NCBI GenBank assembly: GCA_910586375.1
Contig: CAJUIE010000095.1
Span: forward strand, 1-6,462
Direction of reading: 5' to 3'
DNA length: 6,462 nt
DNA from: an uncultured Alistipes sp.
Lineage (GTDB): Bacteria > Bacteroidota > Bacteroidia > Bacteroidales > Rikenellaceae
The notes under the pieces were generated by a model. The model was given only the letters and a program-made list of their open reading frames with translations, was not told the DNA's origin and ran no database searches. Shown here in pieces: positions 5,726 through 6,462 of the stretch. The translations under genes were made by a program, and so were the position numbers. Each line of letters begins with the position of its first letter. Positions within the stretch are counted from its first letter, which is position 1.

Positions 5726-6291
5726 TCGAGATCGACGACAAAATCGTGAGCGCCGACCTGCTGCGCGAGTGTTTCGCCTGCGACCTGGGGCAATGCAAAG
5801 GTATTTGCTGTGTGGAAGGAAATGCGGGGGCACCCCTCGACATCGAAGAGGTGGACGTTCTGGAGGCGGAGTATCCCAACTACCGGCCCTACATGACCGC
5901 GGCGGGCATCGCGGCGGTCGAACGCCAAGGGTTCATGGTGGTGGACGAAGAGGGCGACTACACGACACCGCTCGTCGACGATGCCCAGTGCGCCTATGCC
6001 TACGAAGAGAACGGCGTGACCCTCTGCGCTATCGAAAAGGCGTGGGCAGAGGGCCGCACCGAATTCCGCAAACCCATATCGTGCCATCTCTATCCGATTC
6101 GTCTGGTGCGCTTCTCCAACGGCGGGGTAGGGCTCAACTACCACCGCTGGTCGGTCTGCGCATCGGCCCGCGAGTGCGGCAAAAAACGGGGAGTTCCGGT
6201 CTACAAAGCCCTGAAAGAACCCATCATCCGCCGCTTCGGCGAAGAGTTCTACCGCGCCCTTGAGGCTGCTGAAGAGCTGCTGAAAAATTGA
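5722..6291 (+). CDS. DUF3109 family cysteine-rich putative metal-binding protein
   Basis: 189 residues of unknown function. It has ten cysteines: C17, C20, C25, C29, C30, C90, C102, C121, C146 and C152. The N-terminal cluster CFACDLGQCKGICCVEG (17-33) and the CHLYPIR motif (121-127) fit DUF3109, related to the YkgJ/UPF0153 proteins thought to bind zinc or an Fe-S cluster; the metal is an inference. It has no signal peptide or membrane segment, so it is probably cytoplasmic. It ends in a charged helix. The start at 5722 overlaps the ddl stop by ATGA, and MIEIDD matches the N-terminus I recall for the family; an ATG at 5710 would add MYAQ. It is the last gene of the operon, followed by a terminator. 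Position after ddl suggests shared expression, not a proven link to the cell wall. Family call is likely. Confidence 0.85.
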   Translation: MIEIDDKIVSADLLRECFACDLGQCKGICCVEGNAGAPLDIEEVDVLEAEYPNYRPYMTAAGIAAVERQGFMVVDEEGDYTTPLVDDAQCAYAYEENGVTLCAIEKAWAEGRTEFRKPISCHLYPIRLVRFSNGGVGLNYHRWSVCASARECGKKRGVPVYKALKEPIIRRFGEEFYRALEAAEELLKN

Positions 6292-6296
6292 CGTTT

Positions 6297-6389
6297 GCGG
6301 GCCGAAGCCAGCGGAGGCGATGCGGTGGTGAGGCAAATCCCGGCCCTTTGGCCGGGCGAGCCGCAGCTCCCGGATGCGGAGGCTCGCCC
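6297..6389. repeat. Overlapping GC-rich inverted repeats after the DUF3109 gene
   Basis: Three structured parts. First, 6297-6317 shares 16 of 21 bases with 3195-3215. Second, CCCGGCC-CTTT-GGCCGGG (6339-6356) is a perfect 7-bp hairpin with a 4-nt loop. Third, GGGCGAGCC (6354-6362) pairs perfectly over 9 bp with GGCTCGCCC (6381-6389), with GCA/TGC continuing inside after a bulge. The second and third share GGG 6354-6356, and the third shares CCC 6387-6389 with the terminator stem, so neighbouring structures compete. No coding region is seen here. Confidence 0.6.
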
Positions 6390-6405
6390 CACTGAGTGGG
6401 GTTTT
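6387..6405 (+). terminator. Probable intrinsic terminator of the plus-strand operon
   Basis: CCCCAC-TGA-GTGGGG (6387-6401) followed by TTTT (6402-6405) and then AT. The 6-bp GC-rich stem with a T-run lies about 95 nt after the DUF3109 stop and is oriented for the plus strand; the other strand has no T-run after the stem. The T-run is short, so termination may be incomplete. From 6406 to the window end I see no supported feature. Confidence 0.6.
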
Positions 6406-6462
6406 ATGGGGAAACAGAACCTCACCCCGCTAATCCCGGTTTTACGTCGCCGGAGTTTGCGC

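Noticed and set aside
4775..5833. Open frame of 352 codons antisense to ddl
   Set aside because: Rich in His, Arg and Ala as expected for an antisense shadow; ddl on the other strand is complete.
6442..6462. Possible C-terminal end of a convergent minus-strand gene (AQTPAT then stop)
   Set aside because: Only six codons are in the window, too few to support a gene.

Overview
The window looks like chromosomal DNA of a GC-rich member of the Bacteroidales; Alistipes or a close relative is my best guess. The reasons are promoters of the Bacteroidetes type (TTG, a 19-21 nt spacer, then TAnnTTTG), A-rich leaders without clear Shine-Dalgarno sites, a short SerA of the Bacteroidales kind, a DUF3109 cysteine protein, and GC-rich third codon positions. 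The genus is an inference.

Layout. Positions 1-1974 hold the serine pathway on the minus strand: serC (895-1974), then serA (783 downwards, cut by the window edge). Between them lies an open, in-frame 35-codon leader whose ATG is 6 nt after the serC stop. Positions 1975-2295 are a divergent control region with one good promoter per direction. A perfect 16-bp palindrome sits just after the serC -7 box, where transcription should begin. A G-rich tract lies between the promoters.

On the plus strand follow yicC (2296-3168), a 182-bp gap filled with inverted repeats, then gmk (GTG start, 3351-3914), nadD (3927-4736), ddl (4733-5725) and a DUF3109 gene (5722-6291). The last four are tightly packed: a 12-nt gap, then two ATGA stop/start overlaps. 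No convincing promoter is seen before gmk, so it is probably transcribed from the yicC promoter. From 6292 the sequence is non-coding, with overlapping GC-rich hairpins and a probable intrinsic terminator at 6387-6405.

How the genes work together. serA and serC encode the first two steps of serine synthesis from 3-phosphoglycerate. The plus-strand unit combines a YicC-type ribonuclease, GMP kinase, the adenylyltransferase of NAD synthesis, D-Ala-D-Ala ligase for peptidoglycan and a cysteine-rich putative metal protein: a housekeeping growth operon.

Nothing here is clearly a new defence or mobile system. The points most worth a second look are the TPR-like tail fused to NadD, the palindrome at the serC start site, the serA leader, and two related structured intergenic elements (3195-3306 and 6297-6389) that look like copies of a dispersed repeat family.
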